Source: Paracoccus denitrificans (lineage in GTDB: Bacteria > Pseudomonadota > Alphaproteobacteria > Rhodobacterales > Rhodobacteraceae). Taken from it: a stretch of DNA of 64,000 bases. Shown piece after piece: positions 7,547 to 17,053 of this stretch. A program made the position numbers and the translations under genes. Numbering within the stretch: the first letter of the stretch is position 1; each line of letters opens with the position of its first letter. The notes under the pieces are model-generated. The model saw nothing but the letters and a program-made list of their open reading frames with translations. It was not told where the DNA came from and searched no databases. The stretch covers positions 186,001-250,000 of the forward strand of contig VAFL01000006.1 of NCBI GenBank assembly GCA_005768755.1. The letters are read 5' to 3'.

Positions 7547-10500
7547 CTAGGTAGCTTGCCCGGCCGGGTCAAGGGCAGCCATCGCACGATCAAGCAACCC
7601 TTCGGGCAGCCACATCAACCGCCGTGTCGCCGTCCACAAGACCCCGACCTGAACCTGTCGCCCCGGATAAATTGCCCGGATCGCCGCGCGGTAAGCAGCC
7701 ATCTGGCGCAGGATGCCGTCAGGTGTCGCTTCCGGCGCATCCGGTACGGTCGCATTGGTCTTGTAGTCGATCACGCTGACCTGGTCGGGGGCGACGATCA
7801 ACCGGTCGATGATACCGCGCAGCGGTCCAAATCCCGGCAGAGAGATGGCCAGCTCAACCTCTGCCAGCACGTCCGATCCGGCCGGTGGCGTAAAGACCTG
7901 CGCCAGATCTGGCGCCTCCAGCACCTGCGCCGCCTCGTCCAGCAGACGGGTCAGCATGGCGCTGTCCGGCAGGCCGCCCTCGGCCCCGGCCAGAAGATCG
8001 CGGCCCCGCTGCGGCCAGTCTTCGCGCGCAATGGCCGGGAAACGTTCCAGCAGCAAATGCAGACGGGTGCCGAACAGCATCGCTGCCTCGGGATCGTCGC
8101 CGTCCGGCCCCGGCAGCGCCTTCGCCCCCCCAAGCGCGGATGCTGTGACCGGCAATTTGCGCTTTGCGGCAGGTGGCGGCGCGGTCCAAAGCCAGTCTGC
8201 GTCCTGCTTCGTCACGGGCTCAAGCCGGGGCCGCGCGACCGCCGCGGGCCAATCACCGAAACTGTAGCGCGAAACCGCGCCAAGCCCGCCTTCCAGTGTT
8301 TCCATTGGCAGGCCGGAGTTGGGCAGTCCCGCCTGGATCATGGAATACCAGCTGTCTTCGCCGTCGCCCGTATCACCCGCTGCCGCCACGATCAGCCAGC
8401 TTTCGGCGCGGGTCATGGCGACATACAGCAGGCGCTTGCGTTCTTCGGCATCAAGCCGCGCGGCATGCTCGACATGATCGCGGGCGAAATCTGGCCGCGC
8501 CTCGGTTCTGCCTGTCAGCATCGCGGGGCCGTCCTTCGGGCGAAGCAGTTCGGGGGGGCGATAGGATTTGCGCTGATGCGTATCGGGCAGGATGACGATC
8601 GGGCTTTCAAGCCCTTTCGAGCCGTGAACCGTCATCACGCGAATAAGCCCCGCGCCCGATCCGGGCTGTCGCCTTACTTCGACATCATCGGCGGATAGCC
8701 AGACCAGAAAGCCCGTCAGTGACGGAACCTCGGTCCGTTCATAGGCCAGTGCCTGCGTCAGCAGCTCGTCAATCCCATCCTCTGCCTCTGGCCCAAGCCG
8801 GGCCAGCAGTTTTTCGCGCCCGCCGTGACGCCCCAGAAGCCGAGAGATCAGGTCGAACGGCCGAAGATTGGAATTCTCGATCATATCAATCAGAAGCGCA
8901 CGCGCATCGTCATGACCGGATTCGCGCAGGCGCATCCACAGGTATTCCTTTGGCTTGCGGCCATGGGCAAGACGGAACAACGCATCTTCATCAAGCCCGA
9001 CGAGTGGAGAGCGCAGAAGTGCTGCCAGCGACAGGTTGTCCTCGGGCGTCGCAAGGAAATTCAGCATGGCGCGAATGTCCTGAACGGCCAGTTCCGCAGC
9101 CAGCTTCAACCTGTCAGCACCTGCCACTGGCAGATCAGCCGCCTTCAGCGCGCGGATGATCTCGCCAAACAGTGCGGACCGGCGTCCTTGCACAAGGATC
9201 AGGATATCGCCGGCATCCACAGCCCGGACGCCTTTTCGGGTGGTGATCGAAGCGCCGTTCACCGGGTCCAGCATCATCGCGACCTGACGGGCAATCTCCT
9301 CGGCCAGACGTGTGGGTGCTGAATCGGGGTGCAGCTGATCGACCGGATCCTCCCACGCGGTTTCCTCGGGCGTATCGGGGGGCGTGACCTGTGGCCACAG
9401 GTCAACACGGCCGGGCCGGTCGGACAGAAAGGCGCGGTGATGGCTGTGCTGACCCAATCCGCGCCCAGCCTCGCCCGCGAAGGTCGCATCGACCGCCGAC
9501 AGGATCGCAGGCGAAGACCGGAACGAAAATTCCAGATCGAGTTGCTGCATCGGCTGCTTTACAGCTGTGAAAGCGGCCGAAAATTCCTCTCTGCGGGATT
9601 CGAAGACTGCGATATCGGCACCCTGAAACGAATAGATCGATTGTTTCGGATCACCAACGACGAACAAGGTCCGCAGACGGTCGGTTTCGCCTGCCGTAAA
9701 CTCGGCAGCCAGGTTTTCTATGACGCGCCATTGTTCGGGCGAGGTGTCCTGCGCCTCGTCGACAAGGATATGGTCGATACCACCATCCAGCCGGAACAGC
9801 ACCCATTGCGCCATGGTCGCATCCGACAGAAGCGCGCCTGCCCGCGTGATGAGATCGTCGAAATCCAGCCAGCCTGCGGCAACCTTGCGTGCCTGATACC
9901 GTGCGTTGAACGCCGCGCCAAAGCGCAGAAGTGCGGCGGAACGGTTGACGAATTCCAGCCCGATCCGCAGGGGCCGCGCCTGTGCGACGCGCGCCATCAG
10001 GTTGTCCAGTTGATCCATGAAGGGCGCACAGGAACCAAGACGGATGTCCTTGGTCGGAAGCTTGCCAATCTTGGGACCGAACGGGTTCGCCGCTGTCGGA
10101 CCAAACAGCAGCGCCTTTTCAAGTGCCGCAAGATCCGCAAGACTGGGCCGGTCCCAGTCGATCCGATGCAGCGCCGCCGCAAGATCGCCATCCGACACCT
10201 TGCCCTGCATCAGCTGAACGCACAGGTCGCCGATCCAGCCACCTTCTGTGCCGGTGAAGACCTGAGCCAGCAGATCGGCCTCGGTCAGTTCGTCCGGCAG
10301 ACCGCTTTCGGCACGAAGGGCGGCTGCAGCCCCGGCCCCGTCATCACCTGTCGTCAGAAGCGCCAGCAGCTTGTCCAGTCGCTCGCCCGAATGAATGGCG
10401 GTAATGTCGTCGATCTCTGGCAGGCCTTCTTCGGCCATCTCCTCCAGCACGTCGGAACGCAGCAGGATGGCAGAGCGGTCGTCGAGTTCGGCAAAGCCGT

Positions 10501-10924
10501 GTGGGACCCCGGCCTCCAGCGGAAAGCGGCGCAGCAAAGCCGCGCAGAAGCTGTGAATGGTCTGCACCTTCAAGCCGCCCGGTGTCTCGATCGCCAGCGC
10601 GAACAGGCGCCGCGCGGCAGCCAGATCAGGCGTGCCGGTCACACCCAGATCGGACAGCGCCGCAGCCAGGGCCGCATCAGGCAGCATGGCCCATTCACCC
10701 AGCCGTTGCAGCAGACGGTTCTGCATCTCGGTCGCGGCGGCCTTGGTATAGGTCAGACACAGAACCCGCTCGGGGCGCGTCCCGTCCAGCAACAGTCGCG
10801 CCACGCGGTCGGTCAGCACCCGCGTCTTGCCCGAGCCGGCATTTGCCGTCAGCCAGGTACTGCGCGACGGGTCGGCGGCCGCGATCTGGCGCAGCGTTGC
10901 GTCATCGTTGCGATTACCGGCCAT
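7547..10924 (-). CDS. addA: AddA helicase-nuclease, double-strand-break repair
   Basis: AddA is the UvrD-like 3'-5' helicase plus nuclease of the AddAB complex that resects DNA ends for RecA. The 1125-residue protein has Walker A TANAGSGKT near the N-terminus, Walker B and helicase motif LVDEAQDTSPEQW, motif III GDPKQSIYSFQGAD, motif V/VI segments VMTVHGSKGLE and LLYVAMTRAE, and a C-terminal RecB-type nuclease with VSVIDYKT. It is translationally coupled to addB, overlapping it by 11 bp (10914-10924). In this group AddAB replaces RecBCD. Confidence 0.97.
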   Translation of the reverse strand: MAGNRNDDATLRQIAAADPSRSTWLTANAGSGKTRVLTDRVARLLLDGTRPERVLCLTYTKAAATEMQNRLLQRLGEWAMLPDAALAAALSDLGVTGTPDLAAARRLFALAIETPGGLKVQTIHSFCAALLRRFPLEAGVPHGFAELDDRSAILLRSDVLEEMAEEGLPEIDDITAIHSGERLDKLLALLTTGDDGAGAAAALRAESGLPDELTEADLLAQVFTGTEGGWIGDLCVQLMQGKVSDGDLAAALHRIDWDRPSLADLAALEKALLFGPTAANPFGPKIGKLPTKDIRLGSCAPFMDQLDNLMARVAQARPLRIGLEFVNRSAALLRFGAAFNARYQARKVAAGWLDFDDLITRAGALLSDATMAQWVLFRLDGGIDHILVDEAQDTSPEQWRVIENLAAEFTAGETDRLRTLFVVGDPKQSIYSFQGADIAVFESRREEFSAAFTAVKQPMQQLDLEFSFRSSPAILSAVDATFAGEAGRGLGQHSHHRAFLSDRPGRVDLWPQVTPPDTPEETAWEDPVDQLHPDSAPTRLAEEIARQVAMMLDPVNGASITTRKGVRAVDAGDILILVQGRRSALFGEIIRALKAADLPVAGADRLKLAAELAVQDIRAMLNFLATPEDNLSLAALLRSPLVGLDEDALFRLAHGRKPKEYLWMRLRESGHDDARALLIDMIENSNLRPFDLISRLLGRHGGREKLLARLGPEAEDGIDELLTQALAYERTEVPSLTGFLVWLSADDVEVRRQPGSGAGLIRVMTVHGSKGLESPIVILPDTHQRKSYRPPELLRPKDGPAMLTGRTEARPDFARDHVEHAARLDAEERKRLLYVAMTRAESWLIVAAAGDTGDGEDSWYSMIQAGLPNSGLPMETLEGGLGAVSRYSFGDWPAAVARPRLEPVTKQDADWLWTAPPPAAKRKLPVTASALGGAKALPGPDGDDPEAAMLFGTRLHLLLERFPAIAREDWPQRGRDLLAGAEGGLPDSAMLTRLLDEAAQVLEAPDLAQVFTPPAGSDVLAEVELAISLPGFGPLRGIIDRLIVAPDQVSVIDYKTNATVPDAPEATPDGILRQMAAYRAAIRAIYPGRQVQVGVLWTATRRLMWLPEGLLDRAMAALDPAGQAT

Positions 10925-13865
10925 GATCGCCCACCCGCATTTTCACGGGCAGATCGCCCGCGCCCCATTCGCCATAGCGCGACAGATGGTCGTAGTCGCT
11001 GGTATCCCCGGCCTTCTGAAGCGCGCGCCGGGCCGTAAAGCCCTGACCATGCTGCAGATAGTGCCGCGAAAGAATAATGAATTTCGCCCATGTTTCCTGC
11101 GCCGCCTCAGCCGAGAACTTGCGCGACATGGTCGCACCATCCCCGCCAAGCTGGATATAGCTTATCCCTTCTACCGCAGGCTGTCCCAGTGCAGGAAAGG
11201 CCCCCATCTGGACCATCGCAGCTTCCAGCAGCAGCTGCTTGTCGAAATGGGCAATCTGCTTGTCGGTGGGCGGCGTGCCGGACTTGTAGTCGTAGACATG
11301 CGCCAGATGCCCCCCATCCAGCCGGTCGATCCGGTCAGGCTTGGCGGTCAGGTGCAGGTTCAGGCCGGGCACGGGCATGCGATGCGTGGCCTCCACCACC
11401 AGTGGCCGGCCCCGTTGAAGGCGGCGAAACTCATCGCGGGTGATCTGATCGGCAATCTTTTCCATCCGGGCCTGCCAGAAGGCGCGCGCTGCCGGCCATG
11501 GCACCTGCTGGGCCAGAACGTCGCGCGTGATCTGCAAGAACCGCGCACGCAGGGCCTGGGGCGAGGTCCCCGGGTCGGGTGGCGGTGTCAACAGGGCCTC
11601 AGCCACCGAATGAAGGACCTGACCGCGCAACTGCGCGCCGGGTTCGGGGCGCAATGGGTCCAATGGCCGCAGGCCCAGCACCTTATCGGCATAAATCGCA
11701 TAGGGATCGCGGATCAGCGTACGAACCTGAGTGACCGAGATCACGTCAAAGGCGGGCGCAGGCGGTACAGGGGCCGGACGCGGGGCCGGATCGGTTGAAT
11801 ACCGCGGCTGCGCCAGCCTGCGCGCAAGGCCAAGCCAATGCGCGCCCCGGCCGCGCATGGCGTCCAGCGCCTGCTGTCCGCCCCGTTCGGGCAAGCCCGC
11901 CATCAGGTTGGTCAGCCTGTTCAGCCAGCGAGACGGAATAGTTTCGGCGTCCGCGTCGCGTCGCGCGCGACTTAGCACCACATCGGGCGCGGCGATCGCC
12001 TGCTGGAAATCATGCGCCGACAGCCCGATCTGGCGTTCGGGCAAGGTCAACCCGGCCTCGGCGCGCATGGCACGTGACAACCACGGGTCGGGCGGCAACG
12101 ATTGTGGCCAGCCGCCTTCGTTCAATCCTGCAAGAATGACGACGGCACCGTCCGAAAGGTTTGCTTCGGTCCGCGCCTCTCTGGGGCCGCAGGCGCGGAT
12201 CAGGGGGTGGCCGCGATCATGGGCGCGCACACCCTGCGCAGCCAGCCGATTGTCGATCAGGTCGCCATAATCGCGGGGCCCCATCGGCTGGGCAAGTTCT
12301 GCATGATCGGCCAGATGCGTCATCGCGGCGTCAGCGGCACGCCCCGCCGCATCGGTCCATAGTCGCGATTGCTCGACCGTTCCGCCAGGCCCTGCAGCCA
12401 GCAGTCCCGCCAGATGCAGATGCCCTGCCAGGCGGTCGGGCACAGGTCGCGGGGCCCGATCCTCCACCGCAGCATTCACGATATCGAGTATCTCTGAAAG
12501 CCAGTTAACCCATATCTTGCGCTTGTCATCGCCTCGGTCCGCCCATTGTCGCAGTGACGCCGCGTCCGGAAATGCGGGACCGTTTCGGCGCAACTCCAAC
12601 TCCAGCTCACGCGTCTGGCGAAGTGATTCACCATGCTCGGCGCCGGTCGCGGTAACCGGATGTTTCAACAGCACCAGCAGCGCGTCGATGGACAGTTTCT
12701 GGCCGAACAGGGCCGCGACATGGCGCAGGAAAAGGCCCTGCGCCGACAGGCCCAGCGGTTCGCCCGCACTGTCGTCGATGGTCAGGTCCCAACGATCCAG
12801 CGCCGCGCCGACGCGGCGAACCAGACCCCGGTCTGCGGCGAACAGGCGCACAGGCTGGCCGCGCCCGACCGCATCGCGGATCAGCACGGCGATGGCGTCG
12901 GCTTCCTCTTGCGGCTGATCGGCCTCGATCAGGGTCATGGCGGCTGTGGGCGCGGCAAGGTTCGGAAGATCAGGGCCTTCGGCAATCCACTGATCCGTGA
13001 CGGGCGCAGGCCGCAGCGCCAGTGAAACCAGCCGGTTGCGATCCTCGGTTCGGGTGTTCACCCAGGGCCTGACGCCGTCCTGCCGCAGCATCGCCAGCCG
13101 CGCCTGGGGATGATCGTCCGCACCAGCGGCAAGCGTAGGCCACACGTGATCAGGTTGGCTGAAGTCGTAGCCGGGCAGGACAACCGCACCCAAGGGCAGC
13201 GCCGAAAGTGCCCGCAGGAAAAGGCGCGTCCCGCCATGCGATCCGGTCGAACCCACTGCGATCACAGGTGCGGCAGGCAGGTCCACCCCGGCGGCCCAGC
13301 TTTCGGCCAGTTCTTCCGCCCGCCGCCGTTGTCGCGCAGGCGCATCAACGGGCGGATCGGTCAGATAGAAAGACGCGGCGATACGCAGGAAGGCCAGCGA
13401 ACGCTGCCAATGCGCCGCATGTTCGCGCGCGTCAATTTGGCCAAGGCTGGCCGCGTCACAACCTTCGGTCTGCATTTCACCCATCAGAAGGGCCAGTGAT
13501 TCCGCAAGTTGCGGCACAGACTGACCGGCCCCAAGACCCGGTTCGCGCGCAATCAGGTGATCGACCAGCCGCCCAAGCTGCAATGTCCGCGCCAGGGCAG
13601 AGGCTGGTTGACCGCGGAAGTCTGCGCCCAGATCGGTTAGCAATCGCAGGCGCGGCAGCAATATCGGGCCATGCTGCACCGCATGGGCGTCAAACGCCGC
13701 ACGAAGACTGATCATGGTCCGTCCTGCGTTGACATAAATCGTCACCGCTGCCAGCGCCTCTGGCGGCTTGTCGGCCATCCGGGCCATCAACCCGTCAACG
13801 ACGCCCCGGCAGAAATCCGCACCGGGGGGCAGGCCGAACGTGCCGCTCTGCCAGTCAGCCCACAT
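10914..13865 (-). CDS. addB: AddB helicase-like nuclease subunit
   Basis: The partner of AddA, with an inactivated helicase fold and a second RecB-type nuclease. The C-terminus has HVYDYKSG (nuclease motif), preceded by the AddB segments EANLSDGAVVILAGLNEGGWPQ and SVTQVRTLIRDPYAIYADKVLGL. The frame is open to 13964, but family proteins start close to FGLPPGADF. ATG 13865 (MWADWQSGTFGLPPG) fits and overlaps the end of murU by 11 bp, giving a 983-residue protein. I do not see the four-cysteine Fe-S cluster pattern of Firmicutes AddB. Confidence 0.93.
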   Translation of the reverse strand: MWADWQSGTFGLPPGADFCRGVVDGLMARMADKPPEALAAVTIYVNAGRTMISLRAAFDAHAVQHGPILLPRLRLLTDLGADFRGQPASALARTLQLGRLVDHLIAREPGLGAGQSVPQLAESLALLMGEMQTEGCDAASLGQIDAREHAAHWQRSLAFLRIAASFYLTDPPVDAPARQRRRAEELAESWAAGVDLPAAPVIAVGSTGSHGGTRLFLRALSALPLGAVVLPGYDFSQPDHVWPTLAAGADDHPQARLAMLRQDGVRPWVNTRTEDRNRLVSLALRPAPVTDQWIAEGPDLPNLAAPTAAMTLIEADQPQEEADAIAVLIRDAVGRGQPVRLFAADRGLVRRVGAALDRWDLTIDDSAGEPLGLSAQGLFLRHVAALFGQKLSIDALLVLLKHPVTATGAEHGESLRQTRELELELRRNGPAFPDAASLRQWADRGDDKRKIWVNWLSEILDIVNAAVEDRAPRPVPDRLAGHLHLAGLLAAGPGGTVEQSRLWTDAAGRAADAAMTHLADHAELAQPMGPRDYGDLIDNRLAAQGVRAHDRGHPLIRACGPREARTEANLSDGAVVILAGLNEGGWPQSLPPDPWLSRAMRAEAGLTLPERQIGLSAHDFQQAIAAPDVVLSRARRDADAETIPSRWLNRLTNLMAGLPERGGQQALDAMRGRGAHWLGLARRLAQPRYSTDPAPRPAPVPPAPAFDVISVTQVRTLIRDPYAIYADKVLGLRPLDPLRPEPGAQLRGQVLHSVAEALLTPPPDPGTSPQALRARFLQITRDVLAQQVPWPAARAFWQARMEKIADQITRDEFRRLQRGRPLVVEATHRMPVPGLNLHLTAKPDRIDRLDGGHLAHVYDYKSGTPPTDKQIAHFDKQLLLEAAMVQMGAFPALGQPAVEGISYIQLGGDGATMSRKFSAEAAQETWAKFIILSRHYLQHGQGFTARRALQKAGDTSDYDHLSRYGEWGAGDLPVKMRVGDHGR

Positions 13866-14535
13866 TTTCGTCCAACATCGCTTCGGCAATCGGGATCGTC
13901 TCTGGCCGGCCAAGATCGCACCAACCGCCGGAATGGACGATGCCATATGCACGACCTTCCGCAATCATCAGATCCCACAACCTGTTGAGAGAGAAGACAT
14001 CTTCCTTAATCCCGGCAAGCAGATCGGGTTTCACGATCTGGCAGCCGGCGTAGACGCAATCGCCCTTGCGGGTGATGCGGCCGCTGTCGTCCAGGCTGAA
14101 GTCGCCCGGCCCGACCCGTCCTCGGGCACGATCATGATGAACCACCATCAGCAGCGCATCCATCTGTTGAGGGTCCCACGCGGCCAGCAAGGCAGAAAGA
14201 GGATTCGGCCCGGTCCAGATCACATCGGGATTCAAGGTCATGACAGGCCCGTCCCCCAGCAGCGGAAGCGCCTTGCGCAAACCACCCCCGGTTTCCAGAA
14301 GCAACGCCCCCTCGTCCGAGATCACGACATCGCTTCCGTCGAGGTGGTCGTGGATCTGCTGGCCAAGGTAGTGGGTATTGACCACGATGCGCTTCGCCCC
14401 TGCCTCTCGCCCCATCTCGATCGCGCGGTCCAGAAGATTGCGTCCCGCGACGGGAATCAGCGGCTTTGGCATCCGATCCGTAAGGGGCGCCATGCGGGTT
14501 CCTTTGCCGGCGGCAAAGATCATCAGCGGCGGCAT
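13855..14535 (-). CDS. murU: MurU-like nucleotidyltransferase (N-acetylmuramate-1-P uridylyltransferase)
   Basis: A 226-residue sugar-nucleotide transferase. The N-terminal signature is FAAGKGTRMAPLTDRMPKPL (nucleotide-binding Gly-rich loop and KP motif), followed by VNTHYLGQQI, NPDVIWTG and WCDLGRPE. In Pseudomonas, MurU converts MurNAc-1-phosphate to UDP-MurNAc in the anabolic cell-wall recycling route, and AmgK makes the phosphosugar. Here murU directly follows a gene whose second half is AmgK-like, overlapping by 13 bp, which is the main reason for the name. The frame is open to 14694, but ATG 14535 starts the conserved fold. A generic nucleotidyltransferase is the alternative. Confidence 0.85.
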   Translation of the reverse strand: MPPLMIFAAGKGTRMAPLTDRMPKPLIPVAGRNLLDRAIEMGREAGAKRIVVNTHYLGQQIHDHLDGSDVVISDEGALLLETGGGLRKALPLLGDGPVMTLNPDVIWTGPNPLSALLAAWDPQQMDALLMVVHHDRARGRVGPGDFSLDDSGRITRKGDCVYAGCQIVKPDLLAGIKEDVFSLNRLWDLMIAEGRAYGIVHSGGWCDLGRPETIPIAEAMLDENVG

Positions 14536-15953
14536 TGCACTTTTATCCTTTCGATCCTGTCGGCATCGGGTGGCGGTATCCGCCGAACAAGGGCGGCCAG
14601 CCCGGCCAGTTCGGGCGCCTTCAGCGCGCGGGTCAGCAGCGACCAGACATGCGGCATGAACTCCAGATAGCGGGGCTTTCCTTCGGCGACGCACAGGCGG
14701 GTGAAAATGCCCATGATGCGAAGATTGCGCTGCGCGCTGACCAGGCCGAAAGCAGGGCGGAAACGGTCGGCATCAAGCCCCGTGTCCGTCAGAAAGCGGT
14801 TCAGCGCCGCCGTCTCGACCTCGGGCGGAATATCGCGGCGCGCGTCATGAAGGACAGACACCAGATCATAGGCCGGATGGGCCGCGACAGCGTCCTGAAA
14901 ATCCAGCAGTCCCAAGCGGTTATCCGGGGTGAGAATGATGTTCTCGGCGTGGAAATCGCGCAAGGCGGTCACCGGGGCCTGATCCGCGCAAAGCTGCGCG
15001 TGCAACTGTTCGATTGCAGGCGCGATCTGGGCGGCTGCTGCCACTGCGTCGGCGTCAGCGCCAACGGCGCCGGGATACCAGTCCGCGAACATTCCGACCT
15101 GACGGGCCATTTCGGGCCCGTCCAATGCCTTGATGCCCGGTGCTGGCGGAAGACCGGCCAGCCGGGCCAGCAACTGCGCAATCCGGTCATATAGCGGGCC
15201 CGCCTGCGCCGGCTCGGCCTCGATCACGCGCGCGATCTGGGCATCGCCGAAATCCTCGATCAGGGCCAGGCCAGCAGCGGAATCTGCGGCGAAGATCTGC
15301 GGCGCATGGAAGCCATGACTTCGCAGCCAATCGGTCATTGCAACGTAAGTGGCCAGCGTGGGTGCATCTGCATCCATCAGCACCGCCGTTTCATCACCGC
15401 GCCGCAGCCGGAAATAGCGCCGGGCCGAGGCATCGCCAGCCAGAAAGCTGACCTCTGCATCAGCCCAGCCGGCGCTATGGGTGAAGCGCGCACGCGCTGC
15501 GGCGCGCGATGCGCGCGCCCATAAGTCTGGGTCGCCGGATAACGCGATCTGCCGAAGGCCCGGATCATCCTGCGGCCGCAAGCTGAGCGTCAGCGCACCG
15601 GGAACCGGCCCGATACGGTCCGGCCATTCGATCAGCATAATTGCATCGGGCATTGCATCAAGAATGCCCAGTTCGTCGATCTCGGCAGAATCGGACAGCC
15701 GGTAAAGGTCGGCATGCCAGACGGGCGGCGAAGCGTCATAGGTCTGAACCAGCGTAAAGGTCGGGCTGGGCACATCTTCGGTTGGGCTGTTCAGCCGGGC
15801 ACGGATCAGCGCCCTTGCGAAATGCGACTTGCCTGCGCCGACCGGTCCTTCCAACAACAACGTGTCGCCAGCCCGCAATTCGGGCGCAAGCGCCCGTGCA
15901 AAGGCGGTCGTAAGGTCGGCATCGCCGGTCAGCGTCAGTATGGCAGCGGCCAT
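14523..15953 (-). CDS. tsaE: TsaE-AmgK fusion: t6A ATPase joined to an aminoglycoside-phosphotransferase-like sugar kinase
   Basis: A two-domain protein of 476 residues. Residues 1-150 are TsaE, the ATPase of tRNA threonylcarbamoyladenosine synthesis: Walker A GPVGAGKS (36-43), SPTFTLVQTY and WHADLYRL, and EWPDRIG. Residues 160-476 are an APH-fold kinase: LRDFHAENII (catalytic loop, Asp333), GLLDFQDA (metal-binding Asp351) and HPAYDLVSVL. These match AmgK, which phosphorylates MurNAc and GlcNAc at C1. The next gene encodes a MurU-like enzyme, AmgK's pathway partner. Such fused TsaE/phosphotransferases are annotated in Rhodobacterales. There is no internal start codon or frameshift that would separate the halves. 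It overlaps the upstream aldo/keto reductase gene by 19 bp. Confidence 0.92.
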   Translation of the reverse strand: MAAAILTLTGDADLTTAFARALAPELRAGDTLLLEGPVGAGKSHFARALIRARLNSPTEDVPSPTFTLVQTYDASPPVWHADLYRLSDSAEIDELGILDAMPDAIMLIEWPDRIGPVPGALTLSLRPQDDPGLRQIALSGDPDLWARASRAAARARFTHSAGWADAEVSFLAGDASARRYFRLRRGDETAVLMDADAPTLATYVAMTDWLRSHGFHAPQIFAADSAAGLALIEDFGDAQIARVIEAEPAQAGPLYDRIAQLLARLAGLPPAPGIKALDGPEMARQVGMFADWYPGAVGADADAVAAAAQIAPAIEQLHAQLCADQAPVTALRDFHAENIILTPDNRLGLLDFQDAVAAHPAYDLVSVLHDARRDIPPEVETAALNRFLTDTGLDADRFRPAFGLVSAQRNLRIMGIFTRLCVAEGKPRYLEFMPHVWSLLTRALKAPELAGLAALVRRIPPPDADRIERIKVQCRR

Positions 15954-16993
15954 GCGCGATTCAGGTCGTCTATGGCCGATTTCACATCGTCTGTGATCTG
16001 CGCATCGAGGCCGGACAATTGCTGTTCAAGCTGCGCGGCAGATGTCGCACCAAGGATGGGGATCACCGGGAAAGGCCGCGTCCGCTGCCAGGCAAGCGCC
16101 ATGTGAATGGGATCGATGCCGGACATTTTTGCCAGCTGCAGATAGCTGTCGATTGCCTTATGCGCCCTTTCGGTCTTGCGGCCGCCCAGGTTGCCGGGTC
16201 CGTCATTTGCCAGGTCCACCGCCACACGACTTGCCTCGGGGACGGTGCCACCCTGATACTTCCCGGTCAGCAAACCAGCCGCGAGAGGCGAATAGGACAG
16301 AAGCGTCACGCCCTCATTCACGGCAACTTCGGCCAGATCGGTGTCGTAGGCGCGGTAAAGCAGCGAATATTCGTTCTGGATCGAGGCCACGCGCGGGGCA
16401 CCAAGCCGTTCGGCGGTGTCGATCCAGCGCATCGTCCCCCAGGCAGAATCGTTCGACAGGCCAAACGCACGGATCTTGCCAGCCTGCACGGCCTCGGCAA
16501 GACTGCGCAGCACATCGCCCATGTGGTCGATATTCTGCTGGCGGCTTTGACCGGAGGGGTCGAATGTCCAGTTCTGACGGAACGCATAGCTGCCCCGCAT
16601 CGGCCAATGCAGTTGATAAAGGTCGATCACATCGGTTTGCAGCCGCTTCAGGGATGAATCGATGGTGCCGGAAATGATCTTTCCGTCATAACCCTCGCCC
16701 CCGCGAACGACGCTTCCGTTTCCGGTGACCTTGGTCGCAACCTGTATTTCATCGCGCCGCCCGGTGCGGGCAATCCAGCTTCCGATGATTTCCTCGGACC
16801 GGCCGGCGGTTTCGGCACGGACGGGGTTGACGGGATACATCTCGGCGCAGTCCAGAAAGGTGATCCCATTCGACAGGGCCAGGTCGATCTGCTTGTGTGC
16901 ATCATCTTCGGCGGTCTGGTTGCCAAATGTCATCGTACCCAGACAGAAGGCACTGACGTCTACGTCGCTATGGCCAAGCTTTTCGCGTTTCAT
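15935..16993 (-). CDS. NADP-dependent aldo/keto reductase, Tas-like
   Basis: A 352-residue aldo/keto reductase barrel. The AKR tetrad is visible as Asp in TFLDCAEMY (Asp, Tyr), Lys in VATKVTGN and His in LYQLHWP. The long form with the SGQSRQQNIDHMGDVLRSLAEAV loop is typical of E. coli Tas-type proteins. The physiological substrate is unknown. It is the first gene of the minus-strand run leading into tsaE-amgK, murU, addB and addA, and it overlaps the tsaE start by 19 bp. Confidence 0.93.
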   Translation of the reverse strand: MKREKLGHSDVDVSAFCLGTMTFGNQTAEDDAHKQIDLALSNGITFLDCAEMYPVNPVRAETAGRSEEIIGSWIARTGRRDEIQVATKVTGNGSVVRGGEGYDGKIISGTIDSSLKRLQTDVIDLYQLHWPMRGSYAFRQNWTFDPSGQSRQQNIDHMGDVLRSLAEAVQAGKIRAFGLSNDSAWGTMRWIDTAERLGAPRVASIQNEYSLLYRAYDTDLAEVAVNEGVTLLSYSPLAAGLLTGKYQGGTVPEASRVAVDLANDGPGNLGGRKTERAHKAIDSYLQLAKMSGIDPIHMALAWQRTRPFPVIPILGATSAAQLEQQLSGLDAQITDDVKSAIDDLNRAWPLPY

Positions 16994-17053
16994 GCCTACT
17001 CCTGATTAATGCGCGCAAACTATCCGCTGCTGCCAGCGATGGAAAGCCCGCGG

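Noticed and set aside
9329..11038. 569-codon plus-strand frame across addA
   Set aside because: It is antisense to addA, whose helicase and nuclease motifs are intact; the composition is that of a shadow frame in GC-rich DNA.
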